A stretch of DNA of 64,000 nt, taken from positions 372,001-436,000 of the forward strand of contig NZ_LT667500.1 in assembly GCF_900128725.1 (NCBI RefSeq), read 5' to 3'. This document shows positions 1-11,307 of this stretch, piece by piece (the stretch's first letter is position 1; every line of letters begins with the position of its first letter). The notes below the pieces were generated by a model. The model was not told where the DNA came from. It saw only the letters and a list, made by a program, of their open reading frames with translations, and did no database searches. This DNA comes from Buchnera aphidicola (GTDB taxonomy: Bacteria > Pseudomonadota > Gammaproteobacteria > Enterobacterales > Enterobacteriaceae). Made by a program: the position numbers and the translations under genes.

Positions 1-44
1 AAAAAAAATTATCCTTAGGGCCAGGTTTATCCGATTCTTCCTAA
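1..44 (+). CDS. possible 3' end of an upstream gene (unidentified)
   Basis: A reading frame open from the window edge stops at TAA 42-44. Only about 13 codons are visible, ending Gly-Pro-Gly-Leu-Ser-Asp-Ser-Ser. The local base mix is less A+T-rich than the spacer that follows, which is the only sign of coding. In E. coli ybaB and recR precede htpG, so a ybaB-like gene would be expected, but the fragment is too short to identify. Confidence 0.2.
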   Translation, partial: KKLSLGPGLSDSS

Positions 45-148
45 ATACAATCAAGAAAATAATAACAAAATACTATTAAAATCAGATATAATATCCTGTA
101 GATCAATTATTTGGTAAAAATATTTTTTAAAATAAATGGAATTTAAAA

Positions 149-2005
149 ATGCAAAATAAAAAAACTCACGCCTTTCAATCAGAAGTAAAAGAGTTGCTCC
201 ACATTATGATCCATTCCTTATATTCTAATAAAGAAATTTTTTTAAGAGAACTAATATCCAACGCTTCTGATGCGATAGAAAAAATTAGATTCGAAAAACT
301 CTATCATCCTGAGAAATATACCAATCATTCTTACAGTCCAAAAATACAGATTTCAGTCAATAAAAATAAAAAACAAATTATTATTTCGGATAACGGTATT
401 GGAATGCAGTACAAAGAAGTAATAAAAAATTTAGGAACCATAGCTAGATCAGGAACTAAATCATTTCTGAGTAAAATTAACAATATCGAAAATAAAGAAA
501 AAAATGAATTTATTGGCCAATTTGGAGTGGGATTTTATTCTTCTTTCATAGTCTCAAACTCTGTATCTGTTTTTACTAAACATGCTTTAAGTCAAGAAAA
601 AACAGGTACTTTATGGACGTCGGAAGGAAAAGGAGATTATTCTGTTGAGGTCGTCCCAATAGAACTACACGGCACTAAAATTATTTTATCCTTAAAACCA
701 GAGGAAGAAACATTCTTAGAAAATTGGAAGATTAAGCAAATTATAAAAAAATATTCTGATCATATAGCGGTGCCTATAGAAATAGAAAATTATGATGAAA
801 AAACAAAAATTTTTTCTTGGGAAAAAATTAATGAAGCTCAAGCGTTTTGGGTCCAAAATAAAAAAGAAATTACCAAAGAAGCTTATCAAAAATTTTATAA
901 ATATATAACAAATGATTCCGAAAACCCTTTAATCTGGAGTCATAATAAAGTTGAAGGAAATCAAGAATATATTAGTTTGTTATACATTCCGAAAAAATCT
1001 ACTTGGGATATGTGGCACAGAGAAAATAAACACGGTTTAAAGCTATATGTTAAAAATGTATATATTATGGACGAAGCAAATCAATTTTTACCTAATTACT
1101 TACGCTTTGTAAAAGGAATTATTGATTCTCAAGACCTTCCTCTGAATATTTCGAGGGAAATACTGCAAGATAGTTCAATTACTGTAGTGTTGCGTAAATC
1201 TTTAACAAAAAAAATACTAAAATTATTAGAGTCTCTCTCTCAAAAAAATAAAAAAAAATATCAAAAATTTTGGAGCTCTTTTGGTGTAGTATTTAAAGAA
1301 GGCGTAGCAGAAGATACAGAAAACAAAGAAATAATTTCTCGTTTATTACGCTTTTCATCTATTAAAAACAAAGAAAATACATTATCTCTAGAAGAGTATG
1401 CGCAAAAGATGATAGAAGGTCAAAAAAAAATATACTTTATAACCGCTGAAAGCTATCAATCTGCTATAAATAATCCGCATTTAGAAATTTTTAAAGAAAA
1501 AAACATGGATGTATTATTACTTTCAGACAAAATAGATGAATGGATGATGAATTATTTACCTGAATTCCAAAATATAAAATTTCAATCAGTAAGCAAAACA
1601 GATACGTCAATCGAAGAATTTATTTCTAAAAAAAATACCCCCGATGAAACATGTAATAAATTTATTCAAAAAATAAAAACAATATTAAAAAATACTGTCA
1701 AGGATGTTAGGATCACGTATCGTTTAAAAAATACGCCCGCTATCGTATTAACCGATTCTAATGATATGAGCACTCAAATGGCGAAAATGTTCAGCGCAGC
1801 AGGACAACCTGTTCCCCCAATAAAATATATACTCGAAATAAATCCTAATCACCCATTAATAAAAAAAATACAGAAAATAGAAAATAAAGAAAATTTTCAT
1901 AATTGGATAAAAATATTATTTGAGCAATCAATTTTAGCAGAAAAAGGTAGTTTAGATAACCCTCATAAATTTATTAAGAGAATTAATCATTTATTTTTAT
2001 CATAA
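149..2005 (+). CDS. htpG: molecular chaperone HtpG (Hsp90 family)
   Basis: Cytosolic ATP-dependent Hsp90-type chaperone that helps fold and remodel client proteins with DnaK. The product has 618 residues against 624 in E. coli, so it is full length. The N-terminal GHKL ATP-binding domain shows the ELISNASDA box (about residues 34-42), DNGIGM (81-86) and the GQFGVGFYS lid glycines (123-131). A middle domain and a C-terminal dimerisation domain follow. Upstream is an AT-rich spacer with a weak TGGA ribosome site. The gene lies 63 bp before adk on the same strand, the order found in E. coli once recR is removed. No convincing sigma-32 promoter was seen. Confidence 0.97.
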   Translation: MQNKKTHAFQSEVKELLHIMIHSLYSNKEIFLRELISNASDAIEKIRFEKLYHPEKYTNHSYSPKIQISVNKNKKQIIISDNGIGMQYKEVIKNLGTIARSGTKSFLSKINNIENKEKNEFIGQFGVGFYSSFIVSNSVSVFTKHALSQEKTGTLWTSEGKGDYSVEVVPIELHGTKIILSLKPEEETFLENWKIKQIIKKYSDHIAVPIEIENYDEKTKIFSWEKINEAQAFWVQNKKEITKEAYQKFYKYITNDSENPLIWSHNKVEGNQEYISLLYIPKKSTWDMWHRENKHGLKLYVKNVYIMDEANQFLPNYLRFVKGIIDSQDLPLNISREILQDSSITVVLRKSLTKKILKLLESLSQKNKKKYQKFWSSFGVVFKEGVAEDTENKEIISRLLRFSSIKNKENTLSLEEYAQKMIEGQKKIYFITAESYQSAINNPHLEIFKEKNMDVLLLSDKIDEWMMNYLPEFQNIKFQSVSKTDTSIEEFISKKNTPDETCNKFIQKIKTILKNTVKDVRITYRLKNTPAIVLTDSNDMSTQMAKMFSAAGQPVPPIKYILEINPNHPLIKKIQKIENKENFHNWIKILFEQSILAEKGSLDNPHKFIKRINHLFLS

Positions 2006-2068
2006 AATCATAAAAAATATAAACATAATTTATATAGAAAAATCGTTTTTTTTAAGGAATATTTTATT

Positions 2069-2725
2069 ATGAAGCGTATTATTATTCTAGGAGCCCCGGG
2101 AAGCGGAAAAGGAACACAGGCTCAGTTATTATCAAAATCCTTGTGTATACCATTTATTTCTGCAGGAGAAATACTACGTCAAGAAATAAAGAAAAATGAA
2201 AAAACAAGAAGCTATATAAAAAATACAATAAATCAAGGCAAATTAGTCAAAAGTTCTTTTATGATTCAGTTAATTAAAGAAAATATACAAAAAAAAAATA
2301 GCTTTAATGGATTTATCCTAGACGGATTTCCTCGGACAATTGAACAAGCAAAGTCCCTAAAAAAATATATTGCTATAGAGTATGCAATATATTTAAATAT
2401 TGAATACAAAGACATTATTAATAGAATTGAGGGGAGATTAATACATAAGCCATCAGGTAGAACTTACCACAGTATATTTAATCCTCCTAAACAACATAAT
2501 GTTGATGATATTACAGGAGAAATATTAAGCAAAAGAAAAGATGATACAAAAAAAATTATAAAAACCCGATTCGAGGAATATATTAAACATACTCAACCAC
2601 TAATTCATTGGTTTCAAAAAGAAAAAAAAAAAATTCATTATCTAGAAATAGAGGCTAACCAATCAATTAATCACATACATAAAAAAATCATTAATCATTT
2701 AAATAAAAAAAAAAAATATAAATAA
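2069..2725 (+). CDS. adk: adenylate kinase
   Basis: Interconverts ATP plus AMP with two ADP, keeping the adenylate pool in balance. The product has 218 residues (214 in E. coli). The P-loop GAPGSGKGT spans about residues 8-16, the DGFPRT box is at 85-90, and the LID region in the middle keeps the R-x-x-H-x-x-S-G-R-T-Y-H pattern. An AAGGA ribosome site lies 8-12 bases before the ATG. The C-terminus is a lysine run encoded by a long A tract. The gene follows htpG and is followed by a tRNA on the opposite strand. Confidence 0.97.
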   Translation: MKRIIILGAPGSGKGTQAQLLSKSLCIPFISAGEILRQEIKKNEKTRSYIKNTINQGKLVKSSFMIQLIKENIQKKNSFNGFILDGFPRTIEQAKSLKKYIAIEYAIYLNIEYKDIINRIEGRLIHKPSGRTYHSIFNPPKQHNVDDITGEILSKRKDDTKKIIKTRFEEYIKHTQPLIHWFQKEKKKIHYLEIEANQSINHIHKKIINHLNKKKKYK

Positions 2726-2731
2726 AAATTT

Positions 2732-2806
2732 TGCGCTCTACAGGATTTGAACCTGTAACCTACAGCTTAGAAGGCTGTTGCTCTATCCAAATTGAGCTAA
2801 GAGCGC
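2732..2806 (-). tRNA. tRNA-Arg (anticodon UCU)
   Basis: Read on the minus strand the gene folds as a cloverleaf: acceptor GCGCTCT pairs with AGAGCGC, the T arm holds GGTTCAAATCC, and the anticodon loop is CTTCTAA, giving UCU (AGA codons). The CCA end is not encoded. It corresponds by position to argU, which lies near folD in E. coli, and it is convergent with adk. Confidence 0.95.
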
Positions 2807-2956
2807 GAAAAAAAACCAAATTTTTAATATTATACTTAACAAGACATAAAAAATCAATAATTCTATTTACAGAAATAAAATTTTTATATAGTATATATAA
2901 ATAATAAATATATACACTAATGTTAAACTTAAAAAAAATTTGGTATTTCTTAAATA

Positions 2957-3820
2957 ATGAAAAAAAAAATTCTTAACGGAATACAAACAGCTCAAAAAAT
3001 AACCAATAAAATAAAAAAAATAGTAAAAAAAAGAAAAAAAAATAAAAAAAAAGTTCCTAGCCTGGCAATGATTATAGTTGGAAACCATCCCGCTTCTTTA
3101 ACATACGTATTTAAAAAAAGAGAAGCGTGTAATATTGTAGGTTTTTTTTCTGTATATTGGCATTTATCCAAACATATAAAGGAAACAGAACTATTAAATT
3201 TAATCCATCAATTGAATCAAAACACATGTATTGATGGTATATTAGTTCAATTGCCATTACCTATTAATATTAACTGTATAAAAATAGCAAATAGCATTGA
3301 CCCTCAAAAAGACGTAGACGGATTTCATCCCTATAATATAGGATCTTTATATCAGTGTAACCCAGCATTAAGAGCGTGTACTCCTAAAGGCATAATTACA
3401 TTATTAAATGAATACAAGATAAATATTTATGGTTTACATGCAGTCATTATTGGATCATCGAATATCGTAGGCAAGCCTATGTATTTAGAATTATTGCAAG
3501 CGGGATGCACGCCTACCCTAACGAATAAATTAACAATTAATTTAAAAAAATATGTTCAACAAGCAGATTTAATAATAATTGCAATTGGCCAACCAAACTT
3601 TTTATACGGTGACTGGATAAAGGATGGAGCAATTGTTATTGATGTAGGCATCAATTATATTTATAAAAATAAAAAAAAAATAATAGTTGGAGATGTACAC
3701 TTTGAATCTGCATCTTTAAAAGCATCTTATATTACTCCCGTTCCAGGAGGAATTGGCCCGATGACAGTGGCGTCTCTGTTACAAAATACATTACAAGCAT
3801 GCAAAAACTATAAAAAATAA
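2957..3820 (+). CDS. folD: bifunctional methylenetetrahydrofolate dehydrogenase/cyclohydrolase
   Basis: Converts 5,10-methylene-THF to 10-formyl-THF, the formyl donor used by Fmt, which is also in this window. The product has 287 residues (288 in E. coli). The catalytic Tyr50 and Lys54, Gln98 in GILVQLP and Asp121 in KDVDGFHP sit at the E. coli positions. The NADP-binding stretch GSSNIVGKP and the C-terminal [11 protein letters not shown] signature are intact. The usual RPCTP motif reads RACTP, a mild substitution. An extra lysine-rich stretch lies near residues 19-33. The gene converges on cysS with only a 14-bp T-rich gap. Confidence 0.96.
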   Translation: MKKKILNGIQTAQKITNKIKKIVKKRKKNKKKVPSLAMIIVGNHPASLTYVFKKREACNIVGFFSVYWHLSKHIKETELLNLIHQLNQNTCIDGILVQLPLPININCIKIANSIDPQKDVDGFHPYNIGSLYQCNPALRACTPKGIITLLNEYKINIYGLHAVIIGSSNIVGKPMYLELLQAGCTPTLTNKLTINLKKYVQQADLIIIAIGQPNFLYGDWIKDGAIVIDVGINYIYKNKKKIIVGDVHFESASLKASYITPVPGGIGPMTVASLLQNTLQACKNYKK

Positions 3821-3834
3821 ATCTTTTTTTTTTT

Positions 3835-5250
3835 TTATTTCTTAAATCGATATGTTGAAATATTCAGATTATCTTCTACAATTACTCCTAATTCAAACAA
3901 TTTTTTTCGCAAAAGATCTGCTAAATTCCATTGTTTTTCGAGCCGAAATTTTTGCCTCATATTCACTAAATTTTCAATAATTAAAATATTGCTCATTGAC
4001 ATTCGTGTAGTTTGATATAAAAAATTTTTTGGACTTCTATTAAATAAACCTAAAATATTTCCTAAAGAAACCAAATCAGAAGCAAGTATATTAGCTAAAT
4101 AAGTATTATTTTTTTTAATTTTATTGATGTGTTGAGATAATTTTTGTAAAACTAAACATGCTTGAGAAGTATTAAAATCATTATTCATTGCCGAATAAAA
4201 CTGGTTTTTGAATACATTCCTTAATTCAATTTCGTAATCTGTTTTAAAGGAAGCGCTAATGATACAATCAGATATAGATTGATACATTTTTATTAAAATA
4301 TATTGAGAAATGCATAAATTTTTTTCTGAATAATATAAAGGGTGTCGATAATGTGTAGACAAAAAATAATATCTAACGACTTCAGGATCATAATTGTTCA
4401 ATAAATGACGAATAGAAACAGCATTTAAAAGCGATTTAGACATTTTTTGGTTATTAAGAATAACCATACCTGCATGCATCCAAAATTCAACACAAAAAGA
4501 GCCCTGAAAGCTCTTTGATTGAGCCATTTCATTTTCGTGATGGGGAAATAATAAATCTACTCCTCCCCCATGAATATTGACATTATTTTTAAAGAATTTG
4601 TTAATAATAGCCGAGCATTCAATGTGCCATCCCGGGCGTCCTCGACCCCAAGGCGATAACCAAGATACATGAGCAGAAGATTGAGAATTATTATATTTCC
4701 ATAAAACAAAATCGCGTGATCGATCAACAGAAGAACAATCCTCGGTAGCTTGGCGAGAAAGACAACAATCAGATACTCTATGCGACAACAATCCATAATT
4801 TTTATAACTATTAATAGAAAAAAGTACATCTCGGCTATCAGAAACATATGCATATTTTTTTTTTATTAAAACATCTATCATTTTAAAAATATCAGGCATA
4901 CATTTTGTAACACGAGGCTCTCGATGAGGAGGAATTAAATTTAATAGTAAAAAATCTTCTTTCATCAATCGAATCATACGAGAAGCTAATGAAAATACCG
5001 ACTCTTTCTGTTGTTCTGCCTTCTTAATTATTTTGTCATCAATGTCAGTAATGTTGCGAACATAAAAAATATTATATCCTATCTGTTTCAAATAACGGAT
5101 AATAATATCAAATATTACAAATGTCCGAGCATGACCAATATGACATAAATCATATGCCGTGACACCACATACATAAATATTTATATTTTTACTTTTTGCA
5201 TGCTTGAATATTTCTTTTTTTTTCGTTAAAGTATTAAAAATTTTCAGCAT
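3835..5250 (-). CDS. cysS: cysteinyl-tRNA synthetase
   Basis: Class I aminoacyl-tRNA synthetase that charges tRNA-Cys. The HIGH motif reads CHIGHA, the KMSKS loop is present exactly, and the zinc ligands appear as Cys28, the Cys in HIECSA and the His and Glu in FPHHENE. I chose the ATG at 5250 (471 residues), because it puts the first zinc ligand at residue 28 as in E. coli. An in-frame ATG four codons upstream (5262) is possible. The C-terminal helical anticodon-binding region is complete. It is divergent from ybeD. Confidence 0.95.
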   Translation of the reverse strand: MLKIFNTLTKKKEIFKHAKSKNINIYVCGVTAYDLCHIGHARTFVIFDIIIRYLKQIGYNIFYVRNITDIDDKIIKKAEQQKESVFSLASRMIRLMKEDFLLLNLIPPHREPRVTKCMPDIFKMIDVLIKKKYAYVSDSRDVLFSINSYKNYGLLSHRVSDCCLSRQATEDCSSVDRSRDFVLWKYNNSQSSAHVSWLSPWGRGRPGWHIECSAIINKFFKNNVNIHGGGVDLLFPHHENEMAQSKSFQGSFCVEFWMHAGMVILNNQKMSKSLLNAVSIRHLLNNYDPEVVRYYFLSTHYRHPLYYSEKNLCISQYILIKMYQSISDCIISASFKTDYEIELRNVFKNQFYSAMNNDFNTSQACLVLQKLSQHINKIKKNNTYLANILASDLVSLGNILGLFNRSPKNFLYQTTRMSMSNILIIENLVNMRQKFRLEKQWNLADLLRKKLFELGVIVEDNLNISTYRFKK

Positions 5251-5581
5251 ATTAAAGCTCATTACAAAAATTTTAAAGAAAAAAAATATATATAATGATT
5301 TAAAATTATAATAAAATATTTTTATATATCATAAATCAAATGTTGTTATACTATATAACAATCATAATTCTTATATATACAAGAAATAAAAGATTATTTA
5401 TAGAAAAGTAATTCGTATATATGCTACAGGATATACTATTAAATAAAAAAAATAAAAAAATACTCAAGTTATATAATAATATTATATCACAGCGTATTTA
5501 TTTATAAAAAATAATCGATATTTTTATATAAATAAAAAATTATTTTCTTAAACGTTAGATGATTTTTATAAGAGAAAACGA
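5251..5581. other. divergent intergenic region cysS/ybeD with operator-like palindrome
   Basis: About 330 bp of very A+T-rich DNA between two divergent genes, with no open reading frame or RNA gene seen. It should contain both promoters. The clearest structure is a perfect 8-bp inverted repeat, TTGTTATA-CTA-TATAACAA, at 5343-5361, large enough for a dimeric repressor site or a small hairpin. I cannot name a factor. Confidence 0.5.
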
Positions 5582-5845
5582 ATGGAAAAAAAATTCACGA
5601 CACTTCTAAAATTCCCATGTACCTTTACATACAAAGTCATAGGGTTGTCACAGCCGGAACTAACTAATAATATTGTAAAAATAATACAACATCATGTTCC
5701 AGGAGATTATGCTCCACAAATTAAACCGAGCAATGAAGGAATATATTTATCAATTTCAATTACTATTTTTGCAAAAAATTTTAAACAAATAGAAAAATTA
5801 TATAAAGAATTAATTAAAATTCATTTAGTTAAAATGGTTTTCTAA
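5582..5845 (+). CDS. ybeD: YbeD/DUF493 family protein
   Basis: Small conserved cytosolic protein of the DUF493 family, ferredoxin-like (ACT-like) fold, of unknown molecular role; in E. coli it lies between lipB and dacA. The product has 87 residues, the same length as E. coli YbeD. Family-typical segments are the PCTFTYKVIG stretch near residues 12-21, the HVPGDYAP block near 38-45, and the C-terminus ending KMVF. The ATG lies eight bases after AGAGAAA. The original lipoate and cell-wall neighbours are gone, so context adds nothing about its job. Confidence 0.9.
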   Translation: MEKKFTTLLKFPCTFTYKVIGLSQPELTNNIVKIIQHHVPGDYAPQIKPSNEGIYLSISITIFAKNFKQIEKLYKELIKIHLVKMVF

Positions 5846-5851
5846 AATCAC

Positions 5852-5890
5852 TTTGCGATGCGGTATTGTAATCATACTCCGCACCGCAAA
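5852..5890. terminator. hairpin between convergent ybeD and cspE
   Basis: Arms TTTGCGATGCGG (5852-5863) and CCGCACCGCAAA (5879-5890) form a 12-bp stem with one internal mismatch. It is the most G+C-rich element for hundreds of bases. It lies just past the ybeD stop and downstream of the oppositely oriented cspE, so it can serve both. The T tracts are weak. Confidence 0.6.
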
Positions 5891-5933
5891 AGTACTACTT
5901 ATGCTGAATAAAAAAATATTTTTTAAAACTTTT

Positions 5934-6143
5934 TTATAAACTTACAACATTAGCAGCTGATGGCCCTTTTGCGCCTTCGGTAATTTCGAATTCAACACTT
6001 TGACCTTCTGCCAAAGTTTTAAATCCGTTGCTTTGGATAGCAGAAAAATGAACAAAAACGTCTTTGCTTCCATCTTCAGGAGTAATGAAACCAAATCCTT
6101 TAGATTCATTAAACCATTTTACATTACCTTTAATCTTGGACAT
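5934..6143 (-). CDS. cspE: cold-shock-like protein CspE (CspA family)
   Basis: Single-domain OB-fold nucleic-acid chaperone of 69 residues that binds RNA and single-stranded DNA and melts RNA structure. The RNP1 motif KGFGFI (15-20) and RNP2 motif VFVHF (29-33) are intact. Overall identity to E. coli CspE looks very high, and residues such as the [11 protein letters not shown] start favour CspE over CspC. An AAGG ribosome site is at 6153-6156. Its codons are much less A+T-biased than its neighbours, consistent with strong constraint and high expression. Confidence 0.95.
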   Translation of the reverse strand: MSKIKGNVKWFNESKGFGFITPEDGSKDVFVHFSAIQSNGFKTLAEGQSVEFEITEGAKGPSAANVVSL

Positions 6144-6203
6144 CTATATATTACCTTAGAGTGAAAATATAAACTAAAACTTATACCTACGGTTAATGCA
6201 TTA

Positions 6204-6233
6204 TTTATAAATAATATATCTAATATAGATCAA
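6204..6233 (-). promoter_or_regulatory. candidate cspE promoter
   Basis: On the minus strand TTGATC (6228-6233) is followed after 18 bp by TATAAA (6204-6209), close to the sigma-70 pattern. It would give a leader of about 50 bases to the cspE ATG. Such matches are common by chance in DNA this A+T-rich. Confidence 0.3.
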
Positions 6234-6234
6234 T

Positions 6235-6255
6235 GCTATCCTTGATTAAGGTAGC
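6235..6255. other. hairpin between 5S rRNA and cspE
   Basis: GCTATCCTT (6235-6243), loop GATT, then AAGGTAGC (6248-6255): eight pairs with one bulged T. It lies about 115 bases after the 5S end and just before the putative cspE promoter. It could be the rRNA operon terminator, but it lacks a T run on that strand. Confidence 0.35.
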
Positions 6256-6371
6256 AATTCTTTATTTGTAATACAATGTATCAATTAAATTAAAAAATTT
6301 AAAACACAATAGATATAAATACGAATATAAAAAATTTTAAATATGATAGAAAATAAAATTAAAAAAAACAA

Positions 6372-6490
6372 TACCCGGCAATGTCCTACTCTCACACAAG
6401 GAGACCTTGCACTACCATCGGCGTTGAAACGTTTCACTTCTGAGTTCGGAATGGATTCAGGTGGTACCATAACACTATTGTTGCCGGGTC
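6372..6490 (-). rRNA. rrf: 5S ribosomal RNA
   Basis: About 119 nt on the minus strand. The terminal helix is ACCCGGCAA with TTGCCGGGT, and the interior holds the conserved blocks CCGAACTCAGAAGTGAAAC and CGCCGATGGTAGTG. It follows the 23S gene after about 33 bases, within the same transcript. Directly after the 3' end the minus strand reads a run of eight T, a simple termination site. Confidence 0.95.
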
Positions 6491-6500
6491 TTATTTTTTT

Positions 6501-6523
6501 TAGAAAAACACCTCTGGTGTTGT

Positions 6524-6532
<9 letters not shown>
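6501..6532. repeat. 23S processing stalk, 3' arm
   Basis: This arm is the reverse complement, with one bulge and a few mismatches, of the segment at 9449-9480 on the other side of the 23S gene. Paired in the precursor RNA they form a stem of about 31 bp around the mature ends, the standard substrate for RNase III in rRNA maturation. Confidence 0.85.
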
Positions 6533-9448
<2,916 letters not shown>

Positions 9449-9456
<8 letters not shown>

Positions 9457-9480
9457 TTACAACCCACAGGTGTTTTTCTA
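9449..9480. repeat. 23S processing stalk, 5' arm
   Basis: Partner of the arm at 6501-6532. On the minus strand it reads from TAGAAAAACACCT into GTAAGGTTAAG at the mature 23S start. The conserved pairing over about 31 positions in DNA this A+T-rich is strong evidence of selection for precursor processing. Confidence 0.85.
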
Positions 9481-9502
9481 AATTTTCAATCATATCCAAA
9501 TT

Positions 9503-9513
9503 TTTAAAGAACG
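9503..9513 (-). promoter_or_regulatory. boxA-like rRNA antitermination site
   Basis: On the minus strand CGTTCTTTAAA lies between tRNA-Glu and the 23S gene, matching the E. coli boxA core (GCTCTTTAACA) that recruits the NusB/S10 antitermination complex. The position in the tRNA-23S spacer is as in other enterics. Confidence 0.6.
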
Positions 9514-9591
9514 TTACTATTTATCTTTTTTTCAGTTACAAAACAATTATAACATATTTTTTTCTTTAGTACACAAAAATATTTTTAATTT

Positions 9592-9663
9592 TGTCCCCTA
9601 GGGGATTTGAACCCCTGTTGCCGCCGTGAAAGGGCGATGTCCTAACCACTAGACGAAGAGGAC
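9592..9663 (-). tRNA. tRNA-Glu (anticodon UUC)
   Basis: Minus-strand cloverleaf with acceptor GTCCTCT against AGGGGAC, T arm GGTTCAAATCC and anticodon loop CTTTCAC, giving UUC. It is almost identical to E. coli tRNA-Glu. It is the first gene of the tRNA-Glu/23S/5S transcript. Confidence 0.96.
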
Positions 9664-9694
9664 GATAAAAAATAACAATAAACATTAATTTTTA

Positions 9695-9722
9695 ATGTTA
9701 CAGAATCAATAGAAAGTGTCAA
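9695..9722 (-). promoter_or_regulatory. promoter of the tRNA-Glu/23S/5S operon
   Basis: Minus strand: consensus TTGACA at 9717-9722, a 16-bp spacer, then TAACAT at 9695-9700. The 16-bp spacing is typical of rRNA promoters. Initiation would fall about 25 bases before mature tRNA-Glu. This is one of the best sigma-70 promoters in the window, and it lies between aroE and the tRNA, so the rRNA operon does not depend on aroE read-through. Confidence 0.65.
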
Positions 9723-9806
9723 GTGTTTTTTTTAAATTTTTTAAATTATTTACAATAAGAAGCTCTATAAAACGAGAATCTGGATGAATTTTCTTAATTT
9801 AATAAT

Positions 9807-10649
9807 TTAAAACATTAATTTTAATTTATTAAAAGTTTTATTAATATCCGGTAATACTCCGAACCAAAACAAACACGAATATGCAGCTTGAGCTACCAAC
9901 ATTCCAAATCCATCAGAAATATTTGTGCTTCCTAAATTTTTACAAACCAATAAAAAAGGGGTCAATGATTGTGTACGTGAGTACGAAATATCGTAACATA
10001 TAGTCTTAGGAGTAACTACGTATTTAGGAAAAAAAGGAGATTGATTATATAACCCGCACGAAGTTGCGTTTATCAAAATATCAAATTCATATTTATTTAA
10101 ACGATCTGAAAAAACAGAAATTTTTCCAAAATGTGTAAATTTTTTTATTAAATCAACCGACTTGTCAAGTGTTCGATTTAAAATAACTACAGAACATTGT
10201 TCTTTTAATAAATGATATATAATTGAATGCGCTACACCACCGGCACCTAATAACAATACTTTAGAGTATTTTTTTATATATTTTAAGCGTTTTAAATCAT
10301 AAATTAGCCCTATTCCATCCGTATTATCTCCTAAAATATTAGAATCTATACTTTTCTTTAAGGTATTTGTAGAATTAGAAATTTTTGCGCGCTTAGAGTA
10401 TTGATGAAGCGCATGAAATGCTAATTTTTTAAAAGGTACGGTTACATTACATCCAAATCCGCCGCATTGAAAAAATTTTTTTATTTCAATAAAAAAATTT
10501 GATTTAGTACACAAAAACAAGTTATAATTGTAATTTATTTTTATTTCTTTTGAAAAAATATTATGTATTAAAGGAGATAAAGAGTGTTTAACAGGATTGC
10601 CGAATAAACCAATAGAATATATTTTTTTTTTGACAACATAATTTTTCAT
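9807..10649 (-). CDS. aroE: shikimate dehydrogenase
   Basis: Reduces 3-dehydroshikimate to shikimate with NADPH, a step toward the aromatic amino acids the symbiont supplies to its host. With the ATG at 10649 the product has 280 residues (272 in E. coli). The shikimate-binding KHSLSP (21-26), catalytic Lys74 in NVTVPFK, Asp111 in DNTDG, the GAGGVA nucleotide loop (135-140) and C-terminal GMLVAQAA are all present. I chose this start because TAAGGG (10655-10660) precedes it; a longer in-frame start at 10691 adds a hydrophobic tail without family support. aroB and aroK are also in this window, about 24 kb away. Confidence 0.95.
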   Translation of the reverse strand: MKNYVVKKKIYSIGLFGNPVKHSLSPLIHNIFSKEIKINYNYNLFLCTKSNFFIEIKKFFQCGGFGCNVTVPFKKLAFHALHQYSKRAKISNSTNTLKKSIDSNILGDNTDGIGLIYDLKRLKYIKKYSKVLLLGAGGVAHSIIYHLLKEQCSVVILNRTLDKSVDLIKKFTHFGKISVFSDRLNKYEFDILINATSCGLYNQSPFFPKYVVTPKTICYDISYSRTQSLTPFLLVCKNLGSTNISDGFGMLVAQAAYSCLFWFGVLPDINKTFNKLKLMF

Positions 10650-10819
10650 AAAAACCCTTAAAAATAATAATATTACTACCTCAATTAACATTGAAGATAA
10701 ATAAATAAAAATGTTTATAGTTCGTCATATATATATATCAAAATATATATGAAACTCTTATTGTGTTTAAACCATATACAATCCAAATCACCTATTCACT
10801 AATATGCAGATTAGTCTTT

Positions 10820-11269
10820 ATGTCTATTCATAAAATATTACAATTTCCAGACTATCGGTTACGTTTAAAATCAAAACCAATAAAAAAAATTAATCATAAA
10901 ATTATTAAAATAATATATGAGATGTTTAACACCATGTATGCCAATAACGGGATAGGGCTAGCCGCTCCTCAGATTAATATACGAAAACAAATCATTGTTA
11001 TTAGCGCCTTAACTCCTCACCATCCAGAGCTCATCTTAATAAACCCCATTATCTTAAAAAAAAGTCATAAATATATACACACTACAGAAGGATGTTTGTC
11101 TGTGCCGAAAAAAACAGCTAAAGTTAATCGATCAAGCTACATCAGGATAAAAGCTATAAATAACATCGGAAATACCTTTATCTTAGAAGCACGCTCTCTT
11201 CTGTCTATTTGCATACAACATGAAATTGATCATTTAATCGGAAAATTATTTATAGATTATCTCACTTAG
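10820..11269 (+). CDS. def: peptide deformylase
   Basis: Fe(II) hydrolase that removes the formyl group from nascent proteins, acting downstream of Fmt, the next gene. From the ATG at 10820 the product has 149 residues, compared with 169 in E. coli. Motif 1 is GIGLAAPQ (44-51), motif 2 EGCLS with metal ligand Cys92, and motif 3 QHEIDHL with His134, Glu135 and His138. The protein stops right after FIDYL, so the E. coli C-terminal helix of about 20 residues is missing. The catalytic core is intact. No good ribosome site precedes this ATG, so an upstream start at 10763 cannot be excluded. Confidence 0.93.
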   Translation: MSIHKILQFPDYRLRLKSKPIKKINHKIIKIIYEMFNTMYANNGIGLAAPQINIRKQIIVISALTPHHPELILINPIILKKSHKYIHTTEGCLSVPKKTAKVNRSSYIRIKAINNIGNTFILEARSLLSICIQHEIDHLIGKLFIDYLT

Positions 11270-11307
11270 CATTAACTTATTTATTAAATAATTTAATACA
11301 TTAAAAT

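Noticed and set aside
2867-3088. Minus-strand frame rich in Phe and Tyr
   Set aside because: It is the complement of lysine-rich folD codons, a typical A+T-bias artefact.
10650-10691. Longer AroE with a hydrophobic N-terminal tail
   Set aside because: TAAGGG ribosome site and family alignment place the start at 10649; the upstream codons are noise.
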